The notes below the pieces were generated by a model that saw only the letters and a program-made list of their open reading frames with translations, was not told the origin of the DNA and made no database searches. Source: Pseudomonadota bacterium (lineage in GTDB: Bacteria > Desulfobacterota > WTBG01 > JAPLJA01). Taken from it: a stretch of DNA of 54,327 nucleotides. The stretch lies in contig JAPLJA010000077.1 in assembly GCA_026388815.1 (NCBI GenBank), forward strand, positions 1 through 54,327, in the 5' to 3' direction. Made by a program: the position numbers and the translations under genes. Positions 8,474-16,016 of this stretch are shown piece after piece; within the stretch, counting starts at the first letter, position 1; every line of letters starts with the position of its first letter.

Positions 8474-8941
8474 TCAGGGCGAGAAGATTCCCCGTGGCTT
8501 CTCCCTGGTGAGGATAGAAAAGTGTTCTCTCGCCTCTGCCGGGTCTTCCAGCTTTTCAACCTCGATAAAGTTCATCCTCCCCGAGTCAAGAACGGTTTTT
8601 ACTCTCCCGTTAGCCTTCGTTTCGCCACGAAAAGTGACCCCTTCTTCATCCCAGGAGATGATCTGGACTTCAACGGTCAGTTGATCTCCCGGCTTTACCG
8701 GATCCTTGAATTTTACCTTCTCTATGCCGGCAATTGTACCCCTGACTTTGAAGTCCTTGGTGACGTAAATCAGCCATGAAGCGAGTTGAGAGATGGCTTC
8801 CACCTGAAGGACACCCGGCATGATGGGAAAACTGGGGAAGTGGTCAGCGAGAAAGTCCTCGCTCATCGTAACACTCTTGGTTCCTACTGCTGACTTCCCC
8901 TTTTCGTAGGAGAGGATGTGGTCAAGAAAGAGAAACCGCAT
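8474..8941 (-). CDS. FabZ-like 3-hydroxyacyl-ACP dehydratase
   Basis: A 155-residue hotdog protein with the canonical FabZ active site: ADHFPSFPIMPGVLQVEAIS carries the catalytic His and Glu. The start MRFLFLDHILSYEKGKSAV matches its neighbour at 7915-8379, so the two arose by duplication, but this copy keeps the standard HFPxxPxMPG loop. It dehydrates 3-hydroxyacyl-ACP during chain elongation. The ATG lies 6 bases after the AcpS stop, and 94 bases without a gene separate it from the second dehydratase. Because this copy is canonical, it is the better candidate for routine dehydration in the pathway (inference). Confidence 0.9.
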   Translation of the reverse strand: MRFLFLDHILSYEKGKSAVGTKSVTMSEDFLADHFPSFPIMPGVLQVEAISQLASWLIYVTKDFKVRGTIAGIEKVKFKDPVKPGDQLTVEVQIISWDEEGVTFRGETKANGRVKTVLDSGRMNFIEVEKLEDPAEAREHFSILTREKPRGIFSP

Positions 8942-8947
8942 GGTTGT

Positions 8948-9325
8948 TCATCCTCTTTCTGTTATGACCTGGGCGCATGCAACAGCATAATCCCGACAAT
9001 GGGAGAGAGAGACCAGTATCTTTTTAATCCTTCTTTCCTGAACGATTTCCTTAACCCGCCCATAGGTGTTCACCTCGGGTTTACCCCACCGGTCATTCAC
9101 AACTTCTACATCTGTCCAGCCAATGCGTCCGCTCCAGCCGGTTCCCAGTGCCTTCAGCACGCTCTCCTTTGCTGCAAAACGGGCTGCGAGGTGCTGGTAC
9201 TTGTTTCTCTTTTTTGTGCAGAACTCGATCTCGCGAGGTGTATACACCCGGGTGAGGAATTCTTTGTGCCGGAGAGAGAGCTCTTCAATCCTCTTTACTT
9301 CAGTAATGTCAATCCCGATACCCAT
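8948..9325 (-). CDS. acpS: holo-[acyl-carrier-protein] synthase
   Basis: A 125-residue AcpS-type phosphopantetheinyl transferase. GIGIDITEVKRIEEL at the N-terminus holds the metal-binding Asp, and ARFAAKESVLKALGTG is the second signature with the metal-binding Glu and Lys. It activates ACP by moving 4-phosphopantetheine from CoA to the ACP Ser. I chose the ATG at 9325 because it forms a TGATG overlap with the ACP stop; a TTG one codon upstream is also possible. Being coupled translationally to the ACP gene at 9325-9738, it most likely serves that unusual ACP. It may also be the only AcpS in the genome, which this window cannot show. Confidence 0.93.
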   Translation of the reverse strand: MGIGIDITEVKRIEELSLRHKEFLTRVYTPREIEFCTKKRNKYQHLAARFAAKESVLKALGTGWSGRIGWTDVEVVNDRWGKPEVNTYGRVKEIVQERRIKKILVSLSHCRDYAVACAQVITERG

Positions 9326-9738
9326 CAAGCCCCTTTCTTCTCTTTTTCAGCAAGACACTTTTGGGTCAGGTTGATAAAGGTCTGGACGGTAAAGAGGGTA
9401 GGAATGTCTTCTGCCCTGAAACCTTCAGGCATGCGGTCAGGATTAATCTCCGGCATTTCCTTGAGCAATCTCGCTATTCCCAGCGGGGTCAGCACCCCGT
9501 CTTTTAGCAGGTCCTCTTCCTTCACGCCCTCGCTGCCAAGGACATTGCTCTGAATTCCGCCTCGAGGTATTTGAATCCCGAAGGCTTTCTCCAGCCGAAA
9601 GACGATATCGAGTAAATCAAGGGACTCTGCTCCCAGATCGTCAAAGAGCATAGCATCCGGCACAACCTCTTCTGCATCAATGCCCAGGGCCTGAGCAATG
9701 CACATTCTCACCTTTTCTGTGATCTCTTTCTCATCCAT
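9325..9738 (-). CDS. acyl carrier protein with an extended insertion
   Basis: A 137-residue ACP, against about 80 for FabD/AcpP-type ACPs. LGAESLDLLDIVFRLEKAFG holds the phosphopantetheine-accepting Ser39 (ESLD instead of the usual DSLD). After helix II there is an insertion of about 50 residues rich in turns (IPRGGIQSN through MPEGFRAED) before the terminal helix (LFTVQTFINLTQKCL). ACPs of this insertion type are known beside ketosynthase/dehydratase clusters in several phyla, so this one is probably dedicated to the cluster. The ATG at 9738 has AAAGGAG 8 bases upstream; a GTG 9 bases earlier sits too close to that site. The downstream acpS overlaps its stop. Confidence 0.9.
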   Translation of the reverse strand: MDEKEITEKVRMCIAQALGIDAEEVVPDAMLFDDLGAESLDLLDIVFRLEKAFGIQIPRGGIQSNVLGSEGVKEEDLLKDGVLTPLGIARLLKEMPEINPDRMPEGFRAEDIPTLFTVQTFINLTQKCLAEKEKKGA

Positions 9739-9762
9739 AGATATCACTCCTTTGCATTAGCA

Positions 9763-11526
9763 TTAAGCGTGACCGCTATTCTTTTCTTTTGACACACTGA
9801 AGCCTTCATGGATAGCCTCTTTAAGACCGCGGGGTTCTTTTACATCGCCGATATACTCCACTTTCTTACCCATGCTCTCGAGTGCTTTCCATCCATATAT
9901 TCCATTGCTCACCTTGCGGATAGCTACCACAAGAGTATCGTAACTATCAACGGTACGCAATTCCTTTTTCTGTTCTATTACCACAAATCCCCTGCCCACC
10001 TCAACTACCTTTGACCTGAGCAGGACCTCTACCTGAGGGTTCTCCATGAGGCGGTGGGACAGGTGAAATCTCACGGAGGGGGGGAGTCCATATCCAATAA
10101 GCCTTTTCATTTCAATGAGGGTAACCTTTTTCCCTTTCTGGGCAAGAAAGTCAGCGAGCTCAGCCCCTTCTGGTCCACCGCCGATAATGGCAACGTTCTC
10201 CCCGACGGACTCAGGATTCAGAAAGGCCTGTTCCACGGTCAGGCAATCCCCATTTTCAACCCCTGTAATTTCCGGGAGGGTATGATGAGCGCCAGTGGCA
10301 ACAACGATCCTGTCTGGTTTAAACCCGGCTAAAAACTTTGGAGTTACCTCATCCTTTAGACGGATACTCACGGTACTCTTCCTGACTTCCTTGAGAAGAT
10401 ACTCCAGGAACTCCCTTAAGGGATACTTCCCAGGAGCAAGACATGCTATCCTTAACTGGCCTCCGAGGGTTTCTTCTCTTTCAATCAGGGTTACCTCGCT
10501 CCCTCTTTTTGACAGTTCGAGGGCGGCCTGCATCCCGGCAGGCCCTCCCCCGATTACCAGAACTTTTTCACCGTTTTTGTGAACGGTATGTTCTTCCCCT
10601 TCCTTCCCCAGGTACGGGTTAACAACACACGCCATCTTCCCGTAAAAGATGCTTTCAATACACCGGTTACAGGATATGCAGGGCCGGATCTCTTCTGTCT
10701 TCCCCTGTGAGGTTTTTAAGGGAAGATAGGGATCAGCAATTAATGCCCTGCCCATGCAGACCAGGTCTGCCTTCCCTTCCTGTATAATCCCTTCAGCCAT
10801 TTCAGGCTTCCGTATCCTCCCTACAGCCATAACGGGGATAGGGACAACTTCTTTTATCCCCTGGGCGAGGTGAACAAAACACCCTTCTTCCAGATAGTAA
10901 GAGGGCATATTGAGGTGAGCCGATTCATAATTACAGGCAGAAACATTCAGCGCCGATGCTCCGGCATCAGTTAGGATGTTTGCTATCGTTTTACTCTCCT
11001 CGAGGTCAAGCCCTCCCTCAACATACTCATCAGCACTGATTCTGCAGATGATCGGGATATGATCGCCAATCGTGCGCTTGATCTCCAGGATGATCTCTCG
11101 GGCAATACGCGTCCGGTTCCCCGTGCTCCCGCCGTACTGATCAGTGCGGATATTAGAATAGGGGGAAAGAAACTGACAGAGGAGGTACCCGTGTGCCATA
11201 TGGAGTTCAATGGCATCCACTCCAGCCTCAACACCCCTCTGAGCAGCTTCGGCAAAGGACCTCACGATGTTACCCGCGATATACGAGTCATCGTGAATGC
11301 AGAGCATCCCCTGGTTCACCCTTCCTTCAGGGTGGACAGCAGTATTTTCTATAATGATCAGTCCTACCCCCCCCTTTGCCCTCTCCTGATAGTATGAGAT
11401 CATCTGGTCGGTCACATAGCCATGTGAATTAGCCATATGTGTCTCCATAGCCGGGAGAACGAACCGATTCTTGAGCTTCAGAGTACCGAGTTGAAGGGGA
11501 GTAAAAAGGTTTTTAAACTCTATCAC
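9763..11526 (-). CDS. NADH:flavin oxidoreductase / 2,4-dienoyl-CoA-reductase-like enoate reductase
   Basis: A 587-residue flavoprotein of the FadH/BaiCD group. The N-terminal TIM barrel (old yellow enzyme; FTPLQLGTLKLKNRFVLPAM, HMAHGYLLCQFLSPYSN) binds FMN; next come four Cys for a [4Fe-4S] cluster (CISCNRCIESIFYGKMACVV, roughly residues 281-300); the C-terminal half is an FAD/NAD(P) domain (VLVIGGGPAGMQAALEL, and a second GGGPEGAELADFLA). It reduces activated C=C bonds with NAD(P)H. The start is a GTG at 11526, 5 bases after the fabG stop. The cluster has no FabI, FabK or FabL homologue in this window, so this enzyme is the likely enoyl reducer, either in each cycle or for a selected double bond (inference). 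Confidence 0.88.
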   Translation of the reverse strand: MIEFKNLFTPLQLGTLKLKNRFVLPAMETHMANSHGYVTDQMISYYQERAKGGVGLIIIENTAVHPEGRVNQGMLCIHDDSYIAGNIVRSFAEAAQRGVEAGVDAIELHMAHGYLLCQFLSPYSNIRTDQYGGSTGNRTRIAREIILEIKRTIGDHIPIICRISADEYVEGGLDLEESKTIANILTDAGASALNVSACNYESAHLNMPSYYLEEGCFVHLAQGIKEVVPIPVMAVGRIRKPEMAEGIIQEGKADLVCMGRALIADPYLPLKTSQGKTEEIRPCISCNRCIESIFYGKMACVVNPYLGKEGEEHTVHKNGEKVLVIGGGPAGMQAALELSKRGSEVTLIEREETLGGQLRIACLAPGKYPLREFLEYLLKEVRKSTVSIRLKDEVTPKFLAGFKPDRIVVATGAHHTLPEITGVENGDCLTVEQAFLNPESVGENVAIIGGGPEGAELADFLAQKGKKVTLIEMKRLIGYGLPPSVRFHLSHRLMENPQVEVLLRSKVVEVGRGFVVIEQKKELRTVDSYDTLVVAIRKVSNGIYGWKALESMGKKVEYIGDVKEPRGLKEAIHEGFSVSKEKNSGHA

Positions 11527-11531
11527 AGTCT

Positions 11532-12275
11532 TTACGCCCTGAATCCTCCGTCCACGTGGACAATCTCTCCGGTAATGTAGGAGGACTCATCTGAGGCCAT
11601 AAAGACGACTACGTGGGCTATTTCCTCTGCTTTTCCCATCCGCCTCAGGGCAATAGAATCTACGATGACATCCCGTGCCCTGCGGATTACCTGACTGCTC
11701 ATATCAGTCTCTATTACTCCCGGCGCAATGGCGTTTACGGTGATCCCCTTCGGGGCAAGTTCCATGGCGACTGCCCTGGTAAAAGCGTTAATTCCACCTT
11801 TTGAGGCAGCATAATTAGACTGTCCCCTCCCCCCCCTTTCTCCGGCAACCGACGATATATTGATTATCCTTCCGCTCTTCTGGGTGATCATATACTTGGC
11901 CACTGCTTTCGTGCAATTGAAAACACCGCCCAGGTTGGTATTGATCACCAGATCCCAGTCTTTCTTTGCCATGGATAGCAGGAGTTCATCCCGGGTGACG
12001 CCGGCATTGTTTACCAGGACATCAATCCTCTCCCACTTCCGGTATATTTCATCCACCATCCTCTCGACTTCCTCAAGGTTGGCAACATCTGTCTGGATAC
12101 TGAATATCCTCTCCCCCCTGCTTTCTCCCTCTCGTACCAGGCTTTCTGCCTCTTCTTTACTCTTCAGGAAATTGCAATAAACGATAGCCCCTTCCCGTGC
12201 AAGGTGTGTGACTATGGACTTCCCTAAGCCTCTCGTCCCGCCGGTAACCACTATGACCTTGTTCTTAAGCCTCAT
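11532..12275 (-). CDS. fabG: 3-oxoacyl-ACP reductase (FabG-like SDR)
   Basis: A 247-residue classical short-chain dehydrogenase. VTGGTRGLGKSIV is the NADP-binding TGxxxGxG loop, NNAGVTRDELL follows at the expected place, the catalytic Ser lies in INISSVAGERGGRGQSN and the Tyr/Lys pair in NYAASKGG. ITVNAIAPGVIETDM and the C-terminal YITGEIVHVDGG are standard. It reduces 3-oxoacyl-ACP to 3-hydroxyacyl-ACP. Length and motifs match FabG closely. It lies between the acyl-ACP-reductase-like gene and the enoate reductase, so in this operon it supplies the ketoreduction step of the elongation cycle. Whether it also serves primary fatty-acid synthesis cannot be told from the window. Confidence 0.93.
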   Translation of the reverse strand: MRLKNKVIVVTGGTRGLGKSIVTHLAREGAIVYCNFLKSKEEAESLVREGESRGERIFSIQTDVANLEEVERMVDEIYRKWERIDVLVNNAGVTRDELLLSMAKKDWDLVINTNLGGVFNCTKAVAKYMITQKSGRIINISSVAGERGGRGQSNYAASKGGINAFTRAVAMELAPKGITVNAIAPGVIETDMSSQVIRRARDVIVDSIALRRMGKAEEIAHVVVFMASDESSYITGEIVHVDGGFRA

Positions 12276-12282
12276 GTTGTCC

Positions 12283-13407
12283 TCACGCTACCCGCCGGTC
12301 CCTCTTGAATGCCTCTCTGGTCATCTGAAGGTTTGCTTCATCTACAGGTCTTCGGAAGCTTCGCAGGGTATTGGCGATAAATCCATGGATTTCGCTCTTT
12401 CTTCCTATCTCTTCAATCTTCTCCAGCGGCAATTCCCTGCCCAGGGAGAAGGATTCAGATGCACCTTCCAGGGTGAGAATCATGGTCTCAGCCAGACACG
12501 CAGGTACATCATTGGGCTCCCAGTTCGAAAATTTAGCCCGATGGGGAGTGCTCCCAGGCAGGGTAACAACTCCTCCGTCAAGAATCAAGACATCTTTTCG
12601 TTTTTCCCTGTTTTCAATCACATCCCGCGGCTGGGCTATATCCAGAACAATGCTCCCGCTCAGGAGGATATCCGGGTCAATGATCTGACCTGTTGACGTG
12701 GCAGTAACAATGATTCTTCCCCGGGTAAGGGAATGAGAAAGGTCTTCTGTGATTTCAATCCCCCCGGTGCATGACCCCTTCAATTCCGACACGAAGCGGT
12801 CCAGGAACGGAGTTTTTCTCCTGCTCACCAGGATGAGATTGAAGCCCCGTCTGGCTAAGATACGGGCGATGGCTAAGGAAATACTGCCCGGGAATCCTAC
12901 GATCACGATTTTCTCGGAAGAGAAATCGAGGTCAATCTCCTTCTGTAGCCTTGCAAAGGTAGCCAGAGTTGAATAAACGGTAAGGCAATTGCCGGAGGTG
13001 ACCGGCACGGTTATCTTCTCTGCAATTTCTTTGCCTCGCGAGCCAACAGCCCCTGTTAATCCTCCCAGTCCGATGACCCGAGAACCCCAGTGCTGGGCCT
13101 GGTGGCAGGCAAGCTCCACAAGATTCACGGCGGTAGATTGAAGATTGAGAATCTGATCCGGCATGAGGAAGATACAGTATACCCTTCCTTTACATGATAT
13201 GTTCTGATGGGAGATGATAGGGGGAAAGGTGTAGATTGATTTCACTGCTTTCCTGTTAAGACATTGAGATTTTATGAAATTTTCCGTGCCGAAGGGGAGG
13301 ATTGGCAGGGCATGGCGGAATACCAGTTGTCTCAACTCAGATATACTGCGAGGGTGGACGATGAAGCCGAATCGTAGTTCGTCATGTGTACGGGTGAATT
13401 CAAGCAT
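12283..13407 (-). CDS. long-chain acyl-ACP reductase (aldehyde-forming, cyanobacterial AAR-like)
   Basis: The 374-residue protein resembles cyanobacterial AAR over most of its length. Shared blocks are VIGLGGLTGAVGSRGKEIAE, then VPVTSGNCLTVYSTLAT, a Rossmann strand IVIVGFPGSISLAIARIL, ILDGGVVTLPGS, and ACLAETMILTLEG followed by LEKIEEIGRKSEIHGF. Cys304 in ACLAETM lines up with the Cys of AAR (Cys294 in Synechococcus, as I recall) that carries the acyl group. AAR reduces acyl-ACP with NADPH to a fatty aldehyde. I start at the ATG at 13407, 14 bases beyond the ketosynthase stop; reading farther upstream would overlap that gene and adds nothing conserved. Its N-terminal 60 residues differ from AAR. 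A related glutamyl-tRNA-reductase-fold enzyme with another acyl substrate is the alternative. Confidence 0.8.
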   Translation of the reverse strand: MLEFTRTHDELRFGFIVHPRSISELRQLVFRHALPILPFGTENFIKSQCLNRKAVKSIYTFPPIISHQNISCKGRVYCIFLMPDQILNLQSTAVNLVELACHQAQHWGSRVIGLGGLTGAVGSRGKEIAEKITVPVTSGNCLTVYSTLATFARLQKEIDLDFSSEKIVIVGFPGSISLAIARILARRGFNLILVSRRKTPFLDRFVSELKGSCTGGIEITEDLSHSLTRGRIIVTATSTGQIIDPDILLSGSIVLDIAQPRDVIENREKRKDVLILDGGVVTLPGSTPHRAKFSNWEPNDVPACLAETMILTLEGASESFSLGRELPLEKIEEIGRKSEIHGFIANTLRSFRRPVDEANLQMTREAFKRDRRVA

Positions 13408-13421
13408 ACGTTCGGGGCTTC

Positions 13422-14729
13422 TCAGGGGCGCTGAATAATGAGCGCAGTGGTCTGCCCGGACAATCCCTGGTTGACGGAGAGAGCGATGTTTACTTCTTTC
13501 GCTCGGGCCTGATTGGGCACATAGTCCAGGTCGCACTCAGGATCAACGGTTTGGTAGTTTATGGTGGGAGGGATCATGCCGTGCTCCATGCTGAGTATGC
13601 AGTAGATCAGTTCTACAGCACCGGAAGCTGCACCCAGATGGCCGGTCATTGATTTTGTAGAGCTCAGGGGAATACGGCGGGCATCATCACCCAGCACTGC
13701 TTTGTACGCTTTGGTTTCTGCCCGGTCACTCTCTACCGTAGCGATACCGTCGGCATTAATATAGTCTATGTCATGGGCATGGATACCGGCCTCTTGCAAT
13801 GCGCTTTCCACTGCTGTGATGATCCCGCTCCCGTGAGGACATGGTTGATAGAGGTGGTAAGCGGTGGTGGTATTCCGATACCCTGTCACCTCTGCATAGA
13901 TCCGGGCATTCCTCTTGACAGCATGTGAGTATTCTTCAATGATCACCATCCCGGCACCTTCGCCCAGGAGAAACCCATCCCTCTTGAGGTCAAAGGGCGA
14001 AAATATACCCTGAGCACCTCCGCGGGTAGAGAGAAGGTTGAGGCTGTGATAGCTGAAGATGGTACCGGGGAAGATGAGCGTGTCATATCCCCCTGCCATC
14101 ATGACTTCTGCATCTCCCCGCTGAATGCTTCTCGCTGCGTCACCGATCGCCTGAGAACCTCCCGTAAAGGGAGATATGAGGTTATTATTTTCTCCTTGGA
14201 TTTTGTAGAGAGAGGAGATGTAAAAAAAGGCATTATTCGGCAAGGTCTTAATGAGAAAGAGGGGATAAATTCCACCTTCCAAGAAATCTCCAAAACGGTG
14301 GACATCGAATTTTTCATGATTCTCATTCCACGATTTCTTTAAGATTTCCACGGAATCTTCGAATCCAGGCCCATCTTCAAATCCGCCGTTGCCTGAGCCT
14401 ATAACAGCGCCAAAGCGAGGAGGATCGACCATGCCGATCGTAAGGCCCGCGTCGGTGAATGCCATCTTGGCTGCTGCGAGGGCAAGGTGAACATTTCTGA
14501 ACGTCAGTTTTAATATCCTCCGGTCGATGCCGTACTGCGAGAGGTCAAAATTCCTGACCTCTCCAGCGCTTTTAACAGGAAAAGGGGCAGGATCAAAAAG
14601 GGTAATGTTACTCAGACCGGATTTTCCAGCCTTCAGGGCTTCCCAGTTCTCTTCTTTTCCAAAACCCAGAGGGGATACCACTCCCACACCAGTAATGACT
14701 GCTCTTTTCGTTTTCTTTTCTTTCATCAT
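13422..14729 (-). CDS. ketosynthase-like protein without catalytic Cys (chain-length-factor-like)
   Basis: A 435-residue KAS II-fold protein. Where active enzymes have the nucleophile, the sequence is NLISPFTGGSQAIG, so the Cys is Phe188. The first catalytic His is Asp327 (INADGIATVESD), while the second His (His364, STKSMTGHLGAASGA) and Lys remain. GEGAGMVIIEEYSHA and the C-terminal TINYQTVDPECDLDYVPN are conserved, so the fold is intact and the gene is not simply decaying. In type II polyketide systems a Cys-less KS beta subunit (chain length factor) pairs with an active KS and sets chain length. By analogy this protein probably forms a heterodimer with the active KS at 16001-17320 or 6618-7922. 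It starts 9 bases after the preceding gene. Confidence 0.88.
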   Translation of the reverse strand: MMKEKKTKRAVITGVGVVSPLGFGKEENWEALKAGKSGLSNITLFDPAPFPVKSAGEVRNFDLSQYGIDRRILKLTFRNVHLALAAAKMAFTDAGLTIGMVDPPRFGAVIGSGNGGFEDGPGFEDSVEILKKSWNENHEKFDVHRFGDFLEGGIYPLFLIKTLPNNAFFYISSLYKIQGENNNLISPFTGGSQAIGDAARSIQRGDAEVMMAGGYDTLIFPGTIFSYHSLNLLSTRGGAQGIFSPFDLKRDGFLLGEGAGMVIIEEYSHAVKRNARIYAEVTGYRNTTTAYHLYQPCPHGSGIITAVESALQEAGIHAHDIDYINADGIATVESDRAETKAYKAVLGDDARRIPLSSTKSMTGHLGAASGAVELIYCILSMEHGMIPPTINYQTVDPECDLDYVPNQARAKEVNIALSVNQGLSGQTTALIIQRP

Positions 14730-14738
14730 CTCCGCTTC

Positions 14739-16016
14739 TTACGAAAACTTTTTTATGATTAAGCTCGTATAATCCCCCTCCGGACCAAAGGTGTTGGACA
14801 GAACGGTATCAATCTTTTTCTCTCTCGCCTCATTGGGCACATAATCCAGATCACACCGTGGATCAGGGTAGTCATAGTTTATGGTAGGGGGGATGATATT
14901 CTCATTGATGCTCATGATGGAAAAAATCGCTTCAACAGGCCCTGATGCACAGAGTAAGTGTCCCGTCATAGACTTATTTGAGCTTACCGGTACCGTATAA
15001 GCGTACTCTCCGAATACCTTTTTTATGGCCTCAGTTTCAGCCCAATCGGATATCTCACAGGATCGTCCATCGGCATTGATATAATCAACCCCTTCGGGAG
15101 CAATACCCGCTTGTTTCAGGGCCCCCCGCATGGCAATTTCAGCACCGTTCATATCACGTGCAAGCGATTCTCTGCAGGGCATCTCTCCCAGTCCATAGAC
15201 ACAGGAGGTGTAGCCTGTAATTTCAGCGTAAATCTTTGCACCTCTCTTCCGTGCATGGTTCAACTCCTCTATAACCAGGAGAGCAGCCCCTTCACCCAGA
15301 ATCACACCATCTCTCTTGAGGTCAAAGGGGCGGCAGATTGCTTCAGGATGGTCGGACGAGGGAGAGAGAAGATCTTTCAAAAAAAAGGACGTTAAGCAAA
15401 TGGGGTTGATAGTATCACATCCGCCGGCAAGCAAAGCAGGGATTTCCCCCTCACGCACCTTTTTCATTGCTTCTCCAATGGCCTGAGCACCGGCCGATGC
15501 TATAGAACTGAAAATAACATTTGGTCCCTGGATATGGTAGAGAATTGAGACATGACACAAAGCCATGTTTGGTAAGAGGGTAAAAGGCCAGATGGGATTG
15601 AGTGATTGTAAGCCTTCTCTTCCAAACCTCTGATGATCTACGGTCATATCCTCACTCAGAGATGCATAGATAGCGGTTACAGCATCTTCAATCGCATACT
15701 GAGTACCGCCGATCCCGAGAACAAGTCCGGTTTCACTTGGGTTGATGCCCGAATCAGCAAGCGCCATGTTGGCTGCAGCAGCGACTAATTGACTCCCTCT
15801 GTTCATTAATTTGATGGATTTACGTTTTGGAATGAATTGTGCGGGATCGAAGTCTTTGATCTCGCCTGCAATGGAATAGGGAAGGTTTTCAGAGATGGAA
15901 GAGCGTACTCTTCGTATTCCCGATTTCCCTTGAATCAGGGATTGCCAACTTTCTTTCAGATTGTTTCCTAAGGGGGAGATCAGGCCAAGCCCCGTAACCA
16001 CTACCCTTCTATCCAT
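14739..16016 (-). CDS. ketosynthase-like protein without catalytic Cys (second chain-length-factor-like copy)
   Basis: A 425-residue KAS II-fold protein. The nucleophile position is Ala173 (FSSIASAGAQAIG) and the first His is Asp316 (INADGRSCEISD); the second His is kept (His353 in NKSMTGHLLCASG). The same His-to-Asp change as in the gene downstream, but a different replacement of the Cys, suggests a common non-condensing ancestor followed by divergence. It overlaps the active ketosynthase at 16001-17320 by 16 bases, the arrangement expected of a KS alpha/KS beta pair. It probably forms the chain-length-setting partner of that enzyme. Alternatively it could act as a decarboxylase-like priming subunit, as proposed for KSQ domains, although those have Gln at this position. 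Confidence 0.88.
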   Translation of the reverse strand: MDRRVVVTGLGLISPLGNNLKESWQSLIQGKSGIRRVRSSISENLPYSIAGEIKDFDPAQFIPKRKSIKLMNRGSQLVAAAANMALADSGINPSETGLVLGIGGTQYAIEDAVTAIYASLSEDMTVDHQRFGREGLQSLNPIWPFTLLPNMALCHVSILYHIQGPNVIFSSIASAGAQAIGEAMKKVREGEIPALLAGGCDTINPICLTSFFLKDLLSPSSDHPEAICRPFDLKRDGVILGEGAALLVIEELNHARKRGAKIYAEITGYTSCVYGLGEMPCRESLARDMNGAEIAMRGALKQAGIAPEGVDYINADGRSCEISDWAETEAIKKVFGEYAYTVPVSSNKSMTGHLLCASGPVEAIFSIMSINENIIPPTINYDYPDPRCDLDYVPNEAREKKIDTVLSNTFGPEGDYTSLIIKKFS

